From: Gardnerella vaginalis
GTDB taxonomy: Bacteria; Actinomycetota; Actinomycetes; Actinomycetales; Bifidobacteriaceae
Assembly (NCBI RefSeq): GCF_040427915.1
Contig: NZ_JBETXJ010000002.1
Span: 124,001-188,000, forward strand
DNA length: 64,000 nt
Direction of reading: 5' to 3'
In this document: positions 56,222 through 64,000 of the stretch, one piece after another
Layout of the letters: each line of letters begins with the position of its first letter
How positions within the stretch are numbered: position 1 is the first letter of the stretch
The notes under the pieces: generated by a model
Database searches by the model: none
What the model was told of the DNA's origin: nothing
The model's input: only the letters and a program-made list of their open reading frames with translations
Position numbers and translations under genes: made by a program

Positions 56222-57376
56222 ATGTGTGCAAGAATAATAAATATGCCAGATATGCCAATTCAAGCGACGATTGCGTTAATGGTGATTGTTTTTGCGCTAG
56301 TACTTGCGCCATTCATCATTATGATAGTTACGCGCGCCCTGAAAAAGCATCATTTAGCCGAAAAACTCGCAGAGCGACACGGAGATAGTGTACACTACGC
56401 TTTCATACTAAACCCGTCGAAGCCTCAAGCAGAACAATATAGGCTTGACATCAAAGAATATTGTAAATCACACAATTTCACGTACGAAATAATAGACACT
56501 CAACTAAATAAAGACGGGCGAGAATGCGCACTCGAAGCCTTAAAAAACGGCGCAAATATTGTTGTGGCAGTTGGTGGAGATGGCACTGTTAGAACGGTTG
56601 CGAGCGCGGTTTCTGGCACGAACCACGCTATGGGAATAATTCCAATTGGCACAGGGAACTTGTTTGCACGCAACATGGGCATTCCAGTAGATGATGTTCA
56701 AGCAGCACTAAGAGTTGCAACAAGTCACGGATCTAAAAAAGTTGACGTTGGGCGTGTTTTTATACTCGACAAACCGTATGAAGACCATGGTCACGCATTT
56801 TTGATTATTGCAGGAATTGGATTCGACGCTCTTATGATAGACGACACTAATCCAGCATTAAAAAAGAACATAAGTTGGTTAGCCTACTTTGTTGCAGGAG
56901 TTAAACACTTATTTGCGCCAAAATATCGAGGAGATGTGACTTTTATTAGAGAAAACGGTACAAATCACACAGCAAGAGGAATATCATTCCGCACACTTAT
57001 GGCTGGTAATTGTGGACAAATACCAATGCTTTCTTTAATGCCAGAAGCCGTTTACGATGATGGAATATTAGACTTCGAAATTATTGACACATCTGGCGGA
57101 TTAATTGGATGGGCTAACCTATTTGGAGATGTTGTACACCAAACTGTTACAGGAAAAGCACAGCAAAGTCCGCTTTCTACAAACTCTAAAATAGACCAAT
57201 CGCAAGGTGTTGAAGCAAAAGTCAAGCTAGAACGACCTGCTCCTGTGCAAGTTGATGGAGATATTTTGGGCTACACAAAACACTTGCGTTTTAGTGTAGA
57301 TAAACAGGCTCTATGCGTGCGAGTTCCAGAAAGTTTGCAATCTTCTTTGACTCAAGATAACTCTAACTTATCTTAA
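56222..57376 (+). CDS. Diacylglycerol/lipid kinase family protein
   Basis: A 384-residue protein with one N-terminal membrane helix (ATIALMVIVFALVLAPFIIMIV). The kinase core carries the nucleotide motif VVAVGGDGTVRTVASAV and GIIPIGTGNLFARNMGIP, diagnostic of the DAGK/sphingosine-kinase fold. Actinobacterial homologues phosphorylate lipids or multisubstrate sugar-lipids. Start may be ATG 56222 or ATG 56243 (MPDMPIQ). It lies 30 bases before pgm on the same strand. Confidence 0.9.
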   Translation: MCARIINMPDMPIQATIALMVIVFALVLAPFIIMIVTRALKKHHLAEKLAERHGDSVHYAFILNPSKPQAEQYRLDIKEYCKSHNFTYEIIDTQLNKDGRECALEALKNGANIVVAVGGDGTVRTVASAVSGTNHAMGIIPIGTGNLFARNMGIPVDDVQAALRVATSHGSKKVDVGRVFILDKPYEDHGHAFLIIAGIGFDALMIDDTNPALKKNISWLAYFVAGVKHLFAPKYRGDVTFIRENGTNHTARGISFRTLMAGNCGQIPMLSLMPEAVYDDGILDFEIIDTSGGLIGWANLFGDVVHQTVTGKAQQSPLSTNSKIDQSQGVEAKVKLERPAPVQVDGDILGYTKHLRFSVDKQALCVRVPESLQSSLTQDNSNLS

Positions 57377-57406
57377 AATACCGTCGCCGTGGCAAAATAA
57401 AAAATT

Positions 57407-59080
57407 ATGGTAGCAAAAAATGCGGGAATGCCCGCCACCCCAGAAGATCTAGTAGACGTCGACGCTTTAATTGGCGCTTACTACGATGAAGTTCCAAATT
57501 CCAATATTCCAGAACAGCGCGTGATTTTCGGCACATCCGGTCACCGTGGTTCTGCTTTAAAGACTTCGTTTAACGAAGCTCATATTGTGGCTATTACTCA
57601 AGCTATTGCTGAATATCGCAAGAAGGCTGGCGTAACTGGTCCTCTTTATATTGGTCGCGATACGCACGCTCTTTCTGAGCCTGCTCAAAAAACCGCTATC
57701 GAGGTTTTGGTTGCTAATGGAGTTCACGTTCGCGTGGATTCTCGCGGAGATTTCGTGCCAACTCCTGTTGTTTCTCAGGCTATTTTGACGCATAATCGCG
57801 CAGCCGATGGCACTCAGCGTTTTAGTGGAGACGGCTTGGCTGACGGCATCGTCGTCACACCTTCGCACAATCCTCCAACCGACGGTGGTTTTAAGTACGA
57901 TCCTGTAACAGGCGGCCCAGCCCCTGCAGATGTAACTAACGCAATTGCAAACCGCGCAAACGAATTGCTCGATAACTACAAGTCCGTTAAGCGCGTGCCT
58001 TTCGAGGAAGCGATCAAGTCTGATTTGGTTGAAGGCTTCGATTACCGCGAGCACTACGTTAGCGATTTGGCTAATGTAATCGATTTCGATGTGATTCGCT
58101 CTAGCGGCGTGCGTTTGGGAATTGACCCACTCGGTGGCGCAAGCGTAAACTACTGGCCACTTATGAACGAAAAGTATGGTTTAAACATTGGCGTTGTGCG
58201 TCCAGAAGTTGACCCAACTTGGCGATTCATGACTATTGACCACGATGGCAAGATTCGTATGGATCCAAGCTCCCCTTACGCAATGAAGGGCTTAGTCGAT
58301 CAGCTTAACGCTGGCGCTTGGGATAAGTACGATTTGGTTGGCGGCACCGATCCAGATGCTGACCGCCACGGTATTGTGTGCCCAAACTGGGGCGTTATGA
58401 ACCCGAACCACTACATTGCAGTGTGCGTGGAATACTTGTTCGGCGGCGCTCGCCCAGATTGGCCAAAGAATACTGCTATCGGCAAGACTCTTGTGTCTTC
58501 TTCCTTGATTGACCGCGTAGCTGCTTCTATTAACGCTAAGCTTGTGGAAGTTCCTGTTGGCTTCAAGTGGTTCGTTGACCCACTCTTTAGTGGCGAAGTT
58601 GCTTTCGGCGGCGAGGAAAGCTCTGGCATGAGCTTCTTGCGCAAAGATGGTCGCGTGTGGACCACCGATAAGGATGGTTTGATTCCTGATTTGCTCGCTG
58701 CGGAAATTACTGCAAAAACTGGTAAGAACCCTGCTCAGCTTCACCAAGATCAGGTTGCTCGCTTTGGCGAAAGCTGGTACAAGCGCGTAGATACTCCAAC
58801 CACTCTTGAGCAAAAGCAGAAGTTTGCAGCTTTGAGCGGCGACGACGTTGAAGCAACTAAGCTTGCAGGTGAAGATATTACCGCAAAGCTCACTGAGGCT
58901 CCTGGAAACGGCGCAAAAATTGGCGGCTTGAAGGTGACGACTAAGAACAACTGGTTCGCCGCTCGCCCATCTGGCACCGAGAATATTTACAAGGTTTACG
59001 CTGAGTCCTTCGTTTCTCCAGAAGCACTTGACAAGGTGCTTGAAGAAGCTACTGCCGTAGTAGATAAGGCTTTAGCGTAA
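57407..59080 (+). CDS. pgm: Phosphoglucomutase
   Basis: A 557-residue alpha-D-phosphohexomutase interconverting glucose-6-phosphate and glucose-1-phosphate, the latter the substrate of RmlA. TPSHNPPTDGGFKY contains the phosphoserine, GTDPDADRHG the metal loop, GGEESSGMS the sugar-recognition loop and RPSGTENIYKVYAES the phosphate site. It is of the long E. coli Pgm type and codon use is that of a highly expressed gene. No strong ribosome site is visible before the ATG. Confidence 0.96.
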   Translation: MVAKNAGMPATPEDLVDVDALIGAYYDEVPNSNIPEQRVIFGTSGHRGSALKTSFNEAHIVAITQAIAEYRKKAGVTGPLYIGRDTHALSEPAQKTAIEVLVANGVHVRVDSRGDFVPTPVVSQAILTHNRAADGTQRFSGDGLADGIVVTPSHNPPTDGGFKYDPVTGGPAPADVTNAIANRANELLDNYKSVKRVPFEEAIKSDLVEGFDYREHYVSDLANVIDFDVIRSSGVRLGIDPLGGASVNYWPLMNEKYGLNIGVVRPEVDPTWRFMTIDHDGKIRMDPSSPYAMKGLVDQLNAGAWDKYDLVGGTDPDADRHGIVCPNWGVMNPNHYIAVCVEYLFGGARPDWPKNTAIGKTLVSSSLIDRVAASINAKLVEVPVGFKWFVDPLFSGEVAFGGEESSGMSFLRKDGRVWTTDKDGLIPDLLAAEITAKTGKNPAQLHQDQVARFGESWYKRVDTPTTLEQKQKFAALSGDDVEATKLAGEDITAKLTEAPGNGAKIGGLKVTTKNNWFAARPSGTENIYKVYAESFVSPEALDKVLEEATAVVDKALA

Positions 59081-59115
59081 CGTAATAATCTTTCGTAAGT
59101 AAAGAATCTACTAAC

Positions 59116-59149
59116 TGCGCTGGTTGCAATCTGCAGCCGGCGCATTTTT
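59116..59149 (+). terminator. Terminator or attenuator between pgm and rnhA
   Basis: TGCGC-t-GGTTGC pairs with GCAGCC-g-GCGCA around a five-base loop and is followed by five T's. The GAAAGG ribosome site of rnhA begins at the very next base, so read-through or a promoter inside must supply rnhA mRNA. Confidence 0.88.
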
Positions 59150-59162
59150 GAAAGGTTTTGTG

Positions 59163-60191
59163 ATGATTGTTGTTTCTACCGATGGTTCAGCACTTGGAAA
59201 TCCAAATGGATCAATGGGTTGGGCTTGGGCAGACCACACTGATGAAGCGGGAAGCACGCACGAGCATCAACATGCAGGAAACGCTGATGCAGGCGGAGCC
59301 ACAAACGGCACAAATCAAATCGGTGAGTTATGCGCAGTACTCGAAGCGTTGAGAGCACATCCTGGCAGCGAGGATCTTACAATAGAAACTGATTCGCAAT
59401 ACGCTATAAACTGCTCAACCACATGGATTCACGGGTGGAAGAAGAACGGTTGGAAGAACTCCAAAAAAGAGCCTGTTAAAAACGCAGATTTGATTCGCGC
59501 AATCGATTCGGAGATTACTAAACGCGAAGGCTCTGTTAAGTTCATATGGGTTAAGGGACACGCTGGAAACGCAGGAAACGAGAAAGTTGATGAGCTGGCT
59601 AGAACTTATGCTGAAGATTGTCGCAGCAGATTGAAGGATGGATACCTGCCATTAGAAGGATGGAAATCGTTGATTTCTTCTACATATGCAGACGGTGTTG
59701 ATGTACCAGAAGACGCAAAAATGCTGTTAGACGGAAAGATTTCTGATGCAGAATATCACATAGGAAGATGCGTTGGTAAGGATATTAATCCTGATTTTAA
59801 AGGCGATTCGCATCGTGAAACAAAACGTGAAACATCCGATGATAATGCCATCAAATACGACGATAACAGCGTTGCTAGCGACTCAACTACGCGTAACAGT
59901 AATACACAGGATGAATCGAAAGCCTCCAATGAGTCACGTAAAAATACGCAATCTCAAAATAAACAATCTCAAAATAAAACAGAACAAAAATATCAAGTAG
60001 TGCCAGGATTAAGCGTATCTGGAACATTACAATTCACACCTGCTCCAAACACAAGCCCAAGCTTTAATGGTCAACCACGTTACATATTAGGAAACATACA
60101 GGTAAGCGGATATGTTCAGCCAGACGGCACTCTTAAACTAGATCCAACCGAATTTTATATTCAAACAAAAGCTGCAAACAAAACAGAATAA
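59163..60191 (+). CDS. rnhA: Ribonuclease HI with C-terminal extension
   Basis: A 342-residue protein. Residues 1-150 are RNase HI with the catalytic set Asp7, Glu55, Asp77, His133 and Asp143, so the domain should cut RNA in RNA:DNA hybrids. Residues 150-215 have the pattern DGYLPLEGWKSLISSTYADGV. A low-complexity linker rich in N, Q, S and K (about 225-280) follows, then a 60-residue C-terminal part with alternating hydrophobic residues (PGLSVSGTLQFTPAP, ILGNIQVSGYVQPDGTL) that I do not recognise. The start ATG 59163 follows GAAAGG. Confidence 0.88.
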   Translation: MIVVSTDGSALGNPNGSMGWAWADHTDEAGSTHEHQHAGNADAGGATNGTNQIGELCAVLEALRAHPGSEDLTIETDSQYAINCSTTWIHGWKKNGWKNSKKEPVKNADLIRAIDSEITKREGSVKFIWVKGHAGNAGNEKVDELARTYAEDCRSRLKDGYLPLEGWKSLISSTYADGVDVPEDAKMLLDGKISDAEYHIGRCVGKDINPDFKGDSHRETKRETSDDNAIKYDDNSVASDSTTRNSNTQDESKASNESRKNTQSQNKQSQNKTEQKYQVVPGLSVSGTLQFTPAPNTSPSFNGQPRYILGNIQVSGYVQPDGTLKLDPTEFYIQTKAANKTE

Positions 60192-60308
60192 AATCTGAAC
60201 GCAGACTAATATGTAGTATGTATGAAATAAGTAGCGGTTAGTAAAAATCGCTATAAACACGCTGGTATTTTAGCCACGCCAGCAAGAAAGACAAGAAAGT
60301 AGGCACAA

Positions 60309-61007
60309 ATGGATAAAGCACAGCAAGATGCTCTTAAGAAGGCAGCTGGCATTGAGGCAGCAAAGATTGTAAAAAATGGCATGATGGTTGGACTTGGAAC
60401 TGGGTCTACTGTTCGTTTTCTTGTAGATGAACTCGGTCGCAGAGTAAAAGAAGAAGGCTTGAGCTTCACTGGTGTCACAACTTCTCGCCGCACTCAGGAA
60501 CAAGCAGAAGGCTACGGAATTAAGATTCTCGACATTAACGATGTGGATCATATTGACGTTACGATTGATGGTTCTGACGAAGTAGATAAGAACTTTAACG
60601 GTATTAAGGGCGGCGGCGCAGCATTGCTCTGGGAGAAGATTGTTGCAATTAACTCCGATAAAATCGTTTGGATTGTGGACGCCAGCAAGGTTGTAGATAC
60701 AATCGGCAAGTTCCCACTTCCTGTTGAGGTAATTCCATTCGGATCCGCACAAGTGATTCGCAAGTTTGAAAAGCGCGGATACAAGCCAGTTTTGCGTCTT
60801 GACGCTGATGGCAAGGAAGTGCGTACAGACGAAAATAACTTCGTTGTTGACTTGCACTTGGAGCGCATTGACCACCCACAAGAGCTTGCTAAAGATTTGA
60901 TTGAAACAGTTGGCGTTGTAGAACACGGATTGTTCTTAAACATGGTCGATACTGTGATTGTTGGCGATCCAAATGGACCTCGCACACTCACAAACCCAAA
61001 TAAGTAA
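60309..61007 (+). CDS. rpiA: Ribose-5-phosphate isomerase A
   Basis: A 232-residue enzyme interconverting ribose-5-phosphate and ribulose-5-phosphate in the pentose (and bifid) pathway. GLGTGSTVRFLVDEL binds phosphate, DGSDEVDKNFNGIKGGGAALLWEKI contains the catalytic region, and VDASKVVDTIGKFPLPVEVIPF follows. Length and motifs are typical. Transcribed alone and closed by a very strong terminator. Confidence 0.97.
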   Translation: MDKAQQDALKKAAGIEAAKIVKNGMMVGLGTGSTVRFLVDELGRRVKEEGLSFTGVTTSRRTQEQAEGYGIKILDINDVDHIDVTIDGSDEVDKNFNGIKGGGAALLWEKIVAINSDKIVWIVDASKVVDTIGKFPLPVEVIPFGSAQVIRKFEKRGYKPVLRLDADGKEVRTDENNFVVDLHLERIDHPQELAKDLIETVGVVEHGLFLNMVDTVIVGDPNGPRTLTNPNK

Positions 61008-61033
61008 ACTGCATATCTAAATTTAACCAATCA

Positions 61034-61090
61034 TTTCCCGAGAATGTACGTAAAATCCACTGTTTTACGTACATTTTCGGGAAATTTTTT
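61034..61090 (+). terminator. Strong intrinsic terminator of rpiA
   Basis: A 22-bp stem (61034-61055 with 61063-61084, one wobble pair, core CCCGAGAATGTACGTAAAA) has a seven-base loop and is followed by six T's. Confidence 0.96.
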
Positions 61091-61123
61091 ACATTCTTCA
61101 ATCATTGCAGTCTTCAATCGCAA

Positions 61124-61154
61124 TAAAAAAAGCGCTGGAAAAATCCAACGCTTT
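61124..61154 (-). terminator. Intrinsic terminator of the bS22 gene
   Basis: AAAGCGcTGGA/TCCAaCGCTTT (61129-61139 with 61144-61154) is followed on the minus strand by a run of T's. Confidence 0.9.
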
Positions 61155-61198
61155 CAAAAGTGTTACGTGCCCAAACGGGCAGGCGCGCCAAACAGCTA

Positions 61199-61288
61199 CT
61201 ACTTACGCTGATGACGAGTCTTACGCAGCAGTTTGCGGTGCTTCTTCTTGCTCATCCGCTTGCGGCGCTTCTTGATGACAGAACCCAT
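61199..61288 (-). CDS. Ribosomal protein bS22 (AURKAIP1/COX24 domain)
   Basis: A 29-residue, extremely basic peptide beginning [18 protein letters not shown] and ending [10 protein letters not shown], followed by tandem TAG stops. It matches the actinobacterial bS22 small-subunit protein in size, in the KKRRKRMxKKKHRKLxRxTR pattern and in being a stand-alone gene. The perfect GGAGG site, seven bases before the ATG, and the downstream terminator support it. It is short enough for automatic gene callers to miss. Confidence 0.93.
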   Translation of the reverse strand: MGSVIKKRRKRMSKKKHRKLLRKTRHQRK

Positions 61289-61414
61289 CTGAAGCCTCCA
61301 TTCATATGTAAAGTGTGCAACTTGCCTAATGTTACACCGTTTTGACGACTTTGGAAAATTTTAAAACAAAATTTTACAAAAACCCGTACAAAACAGCCTA
61401 TATCACTACGAAAG

Positions 61415-62044
61415 TTACATTGGGAATTGCTTATAGAATCTTTCAACAGACTGTTTTAAACCAGTCACTTCAAATACAACAGTGTCATTTTGCCAGATAG
61501 CACTAGCCTTAGTTTTGCTATTATCATCTGCCTTCAAAACATAGCTTCCAGTGGCCTTACCAGCAACCTGAATCTTTCCAGAAGCAATATCACTTCCAGC
61601 TAATGCATCAGTTAAAAGCTCATATTGCTTATTTGCTAAATCACGACTACTCCATTGAGCAACAACGACTGAAACATCACTTCCAGATTCTCCCGTAGAA
61701 TATCTAACAGTGTATTCTTCCAAAGGAGATGCGGAAGACCATTTAGCACTAGGAGAAGCATCAACACGCGCAAAATCAAGAACACTATCTGGCATAGATC
61801 TTAACAGCGCAGTAGATGTACTAGGTAAATCTTTAGACTTAATTGACGGAGTTTTTGCAGAAGACACCTGAGTTTTAGCAGCCTGCGGTTGCTGGCGATT
61901 TAACGCCCAGCCAGGCCATATGAATGCGGAAACTATAGCTAAAACGACCACTATTACGGCAACTATAAGAACTTTTCGTAAGTTGTTATGAGAAGCAGAT
62001 ACAGATGAAGTCGAGTTAGAAGGATTATTCGCATAAGAATTCAT
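61415..62044 (-). CDS. Membrane-anchored extracellular protein, unknown
   Basis: A 209-residue protein with a Ser/Asn-rich cytoplasmic N-terminus and one membrane helix (VLIVAVIVVVLAIVSAFIWPGWAL, about 25-50). A secreted domain of about 150 residues (TALLRSMPDSVLDFARVDAS...) resembles no family I can name. The repeated pattern of a small beta domain with VRYSTGESGSDVSVVVAQW may bind wall or lipid. The start is ATG 62044, since family-like sequence begins there; a longer frame reaches 62065. It is divergent from radA. Confidence 0.75.
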   Translation of the reverse strand: MNSYANNPSNSTSSVSASHNNLRKVLIVAVIVVVLAIVSAFIWPGWALNRQQPQAAKTQVSSAKTPSIKSKDLPSTSTALLRSMPDSVLDFARVDASPSAKWSSASPLEEYTVRYSTGESGSDVSVVVAQWSSRDLANKQYELLTDALAGSDIASGKIQVAGKATGSYVLKADDNSKTKASAIWQNDTVVFEVTGLKQSVERFYKQFPM

Positions 62045-62137
62045 ATTTTTTACCCCACATAACACTGTTCAACATACTTGGATTATCTCACAAAAGTATG
62101 ACGGTAAAATGTCTACAAATGCAGCTAGCGTCAAATC

Positions 62138-63604
62138 ATGGCTGCAAAATCTACTACTTACTACTTATGCTCCGAATGCGGTTGGAGTGGTTCAAAATGG
62201 TATGGTCGCTGTCCAGAATGCGGCGAATGGGGAACATTAAGCGAGTTTCACGAGCCTAAAGCTACAAGCGGAGTTTCACGAGCCTCCACAAGATCTAGAA
62301 ATGCAAAAAATAACATTTCCACAATAACAAATCTTGATTCTAGCGTAGATGCTCAGCCAATCAGTGAAATTACAGCAGATAATGGCATGCGAATCCACAC
62401 AGGATTTAGCGAATTTGACCGCGTTTTAGGAGGCGGGCTTGTTCCAGGATCAGTCACGCTTATAGCAGGCGAACCAGGAATCGGAAAATCTACTCTACTT
62501 TTAGAAACAGCAGGAAAAATTGCCAAGAATTGCAACGGATCTGCGAAAAACACTGCCGAATACACAAAAAACACTGACGAATCCGCAAAAAACTTAGTAC
62601 TTTACATTTCTGGCGAAGAATCAAAGTCGCAAGTAAAATTGCGTGCATCACGCATAAATGCTATAAGTCAAAATCTTCTTCTTGCTTCTACAACAGACTT
62701 AAACACAGCTTTAGCGCTAATCGAAAAATATAAGCCAACTCTTGCAATTGTTGATTCGGCTCAAACTATTGTTTCTAGCGATGTTGAAGGAATTACAGGA
62801 GGCTCCACTCAAGTTCGAGAAGTAGCTAGCGCGCTTATAGACGTTGCTAAAACTTGCGATATTCCAATTCTTCTTGTTGGACACGTTACAAAAGACGGAT
62901 CGATTGCAGGTCCTCGCACGCTTGAACATCTTGTAGACACTGTTTGCCAATTTGAAGGAGATAGTCAAACCGCATTACGCATGCTTCGCGCTGTTAAAAA
63001 TCGTTTTGGACCTACAGACGAAGTTGGCTGCTTCGACATGAGTGGCGATGGCATTGAAGAGGTTCCAGATCCTTCTGGGCTGTTCCTGTCTTCTAATGGA
63101 AATTGTAAAAACGAAGGAACGTGCGTAACTTTTACTTTAGAAGGACACAGAAGCATACCTATTGAAATTCAAGCTCTTGTTACAGATTCGGTTCTACCAG
63201 CCCCTAGACGCGCAGTTTCTGGAGTAGACACAAACAGAATTGCCATGCTTACCGCTGTTTTATATAGACATGGCGGATTAAATCTTCTATCTAAAGATAT
63301 TTACGTTTCTACGATTGCTGGAGCTAAGGCAAAAGAACCTGCTTGCGATTTAGCAATAGTAGCAAGTTTGGCGAGCGCAGCCAAAAATAAGGCAGTTTTA
63401 CCTTTAACTTGTGCGATTGGTGAGATTAGTCTTACTGGTCAAATTCGCCCAGCTTCTAGAATGGAACCTAGAATTAGAGAAGCAGCTAGGATCGGTTATA
63501 AGCGTGCAATCGTGTGTAATATGCGAAAGAAAATTGGCATTCCCGGTATTGACATAATCGAAGTAGAGAATTTAAGAGAAGCTTTGAACGCGCTTGGATT
63601 GTAG
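62138..63604 (+). CDS. radA: DNA repair protein RadA (Sms)
   Basis: A 488-residue recombination helicase-like ATPase. The N-terminal zinc finger has C11, C14, C25 and C28 (CSEC...CPEC). The RecA-like core has Walker A GEPGIGKST, the RadA motif KNRFG, and GPRTLEHLVDTV. The Lon-like C-terminal domain ends IEVENLREALNALGL. It processes branched recombination intermediates. A low-complexity insertion (SAKNTAEYTKNTDESAKN, near residue 135) is unusual. Confidence 0.96.
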   Translation: MAAKSTTYYLCSECGWSGSKWYGRCPECGEWGTLSEFHEPKATSGVSRASTRSRNAKNNISTITNLDSSVDAQPISEITADNGMRIHTGFSEFDRVLGGGLVPGSVTLIAGEPGIGKSTLLLETAGKIAKNCNGSAKNTAEYTKNTDESAKNLVLYISGEESKSQVKLRASRINAISQNLLLASTTDLNTALALIEKYKPTLAIVDSAQTIVSSDVEGITGGSTQVREVASALIDVAKTCDIPILLVGHVTKDGSIAGPRTLEHLVDTVCQFEGDSQTALRMLRAVKNRFGPTDEVGCFDMSGDGIEEVPDPSGLFLSSNGNCKNEGTCVTFTLEGHRSIPIEIQALVTDSVLPAPRRAVSGVDTNRIAMLTAVLYRHGGLNLLSKDIYVSTIAGAKAKEPACDLAIVASLASAAKNKAVLPLTCAIGEISLTGQIRPASRMEPRIREAARIGYKRAIVCNMRKKIGIPGIDIIEVENLREALNALGL

Positions 63605-63637
63605 GAATAATATAAGAGCTTTATATAGGAGTTTAAT

Positions 63638-64000
63638 ATGATTGATTTTAGCGAATGGGCTGCTATCACTTCGCAGAGAACTAACAAATCTCTTGCTGGG
63701 GCACGCGTGTTTATTGGAGATAACAATATTCAAAATGAGAATGCTAAAAATAGTGACCCAAATAGTGATGTGGAGAAATTCTTACAGAGCGCGCAATCTT
63801 GGGGAATAATTCCTACAACTTGTAAACAATATGCAGATTTTGACGCCACTAAATCTTACGAAAATATAGAAGACACTATGGTTAATGCACCTAATTTAAG
63901 CGGAAAAGACGCAATAGATTACGCGCAAAAACATATGCCAGTAATGCGCACGCTACTTAACAACTTGAAAGAAAATGGACTTGATTTAAAAGGCGTTAGA
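63638..64000 (+). CDS. Unidentified protein, partial (5' end only)
   Basis: A frame from ATG 63638, preceded by TAGGAG, runs without a stop to the window edge (121 codons). It begins MIDFSEWAAITSQRTNKSLAG and contains an Asn/Asp-rich stretch near residue 35 and DAIDYAQKHMPVMRTLLNNL near the end. I do not recognise the family from this part. It follows radA by 33 bases and is probably co-transcribed. Confidence 0.7.
   Translation, partial: MIDFSEWAAITSQRTNKSLAGARVFIGDNNIQNENAKNSDPNSDVEKFLQSAQSWGIIPTTCKQYADFDATKSYENIEDTMVNAPNLSGKDAIDYAQKHMPVMRTLLNNLKENGLDLKGVR

Overview
The window reads as chromosomal DNA from a low-GC member of the Bifidobacteriaceae, most likely Gardnerella. This is an inference from gene content and base composition (roughly 40-43 % GC by eye), not a database match. 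Supporting signs are a class Ib-like seryl-tRNA synthetase and GlnA1-type glutamine synthetase of actinobacterial style, a fused RmlC-RmlD protein, a DUF3052 protein, the 29-residue ribosomal protein bS22, a GlxR/Crp-type regulator, a G5-domain secreted muralytic protein and an anaerobic ribonucleotide reductase (NrdD/NrdG). The DNA is almost all housekeeping and cell-envelope genes, densely packed, with no complete insertion sequence, prophage or CRISPR array.

Layout. 1-4.6 kb: an ABC exporter (partial permease plus ATPase), a processive glycosyltransferase and an AI-2E/PerM-type permease. 4.7-10.2 kb: glnA, def, glmM, trmB and three tRNA genes (Glu, Phe, Asp), each followed by a clear intrinsic terminator. 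10.3-14.2 kb: a two-gene heterodimeric ABC exporter with palindromic operators in front. 14.4-15.0 kb: a small accessory pair, a short secreted-type peptide gene broken or recoded at an A_AAA_AAG heptamer and a four-helix membrane protein. 15.1-18.5 kb: nrdG and nrdD, with an NrdR box pair upstream. 18.7-22.3 kb: DUF3052, a DEAD-box helicase and a DeoR-type regulator. 22.3-23.0 kb: a gene-free, strongly structured stretch. 23.0-27.7 kb: an MFS drug exporter, a G5/lytic protein, thioredoxin and serS.

27.9-42.2 kb is a large cell-surface polysaccharide locus in two divergent blocks. The minus block carries glf (UDP-galactofuranose), three GT2 glycosyltransferases, an acyltransferase, a rhamnan-synthesis RgpF-like protein and an epimerase. 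The plus block carries a Wzm/Wzt-type ABC exporter and rmlB, rmlCD and rmlA for dTDP-L-rhamnose. Together they would make and export a rhamnose- and probably galactofuranose-containing wall polymer. The divergent promoter region between the blocks holds three separate sets of short tandem repeats.

42.3-64 kb: rdgB, rph, an ABC-F ATPase, pyrD, a class A penicillin-binding protein, a Crp-family regulator, an S9 peptidase, an App1-like protein, an L,D-transpeptidase, a lipid kinase, pgm, an RNase H with an extra C-terminal domain, rpiA, bS22, a small membrane-anchored protein, radA, and the start of one more gene running off the end.

The most unusual non-coding signal is a repeat family of 34-bp palindromes spaced by 18 bp (exact 52-bp period), present as two units at about 1.65 kb and three units at about 19.2 kb.
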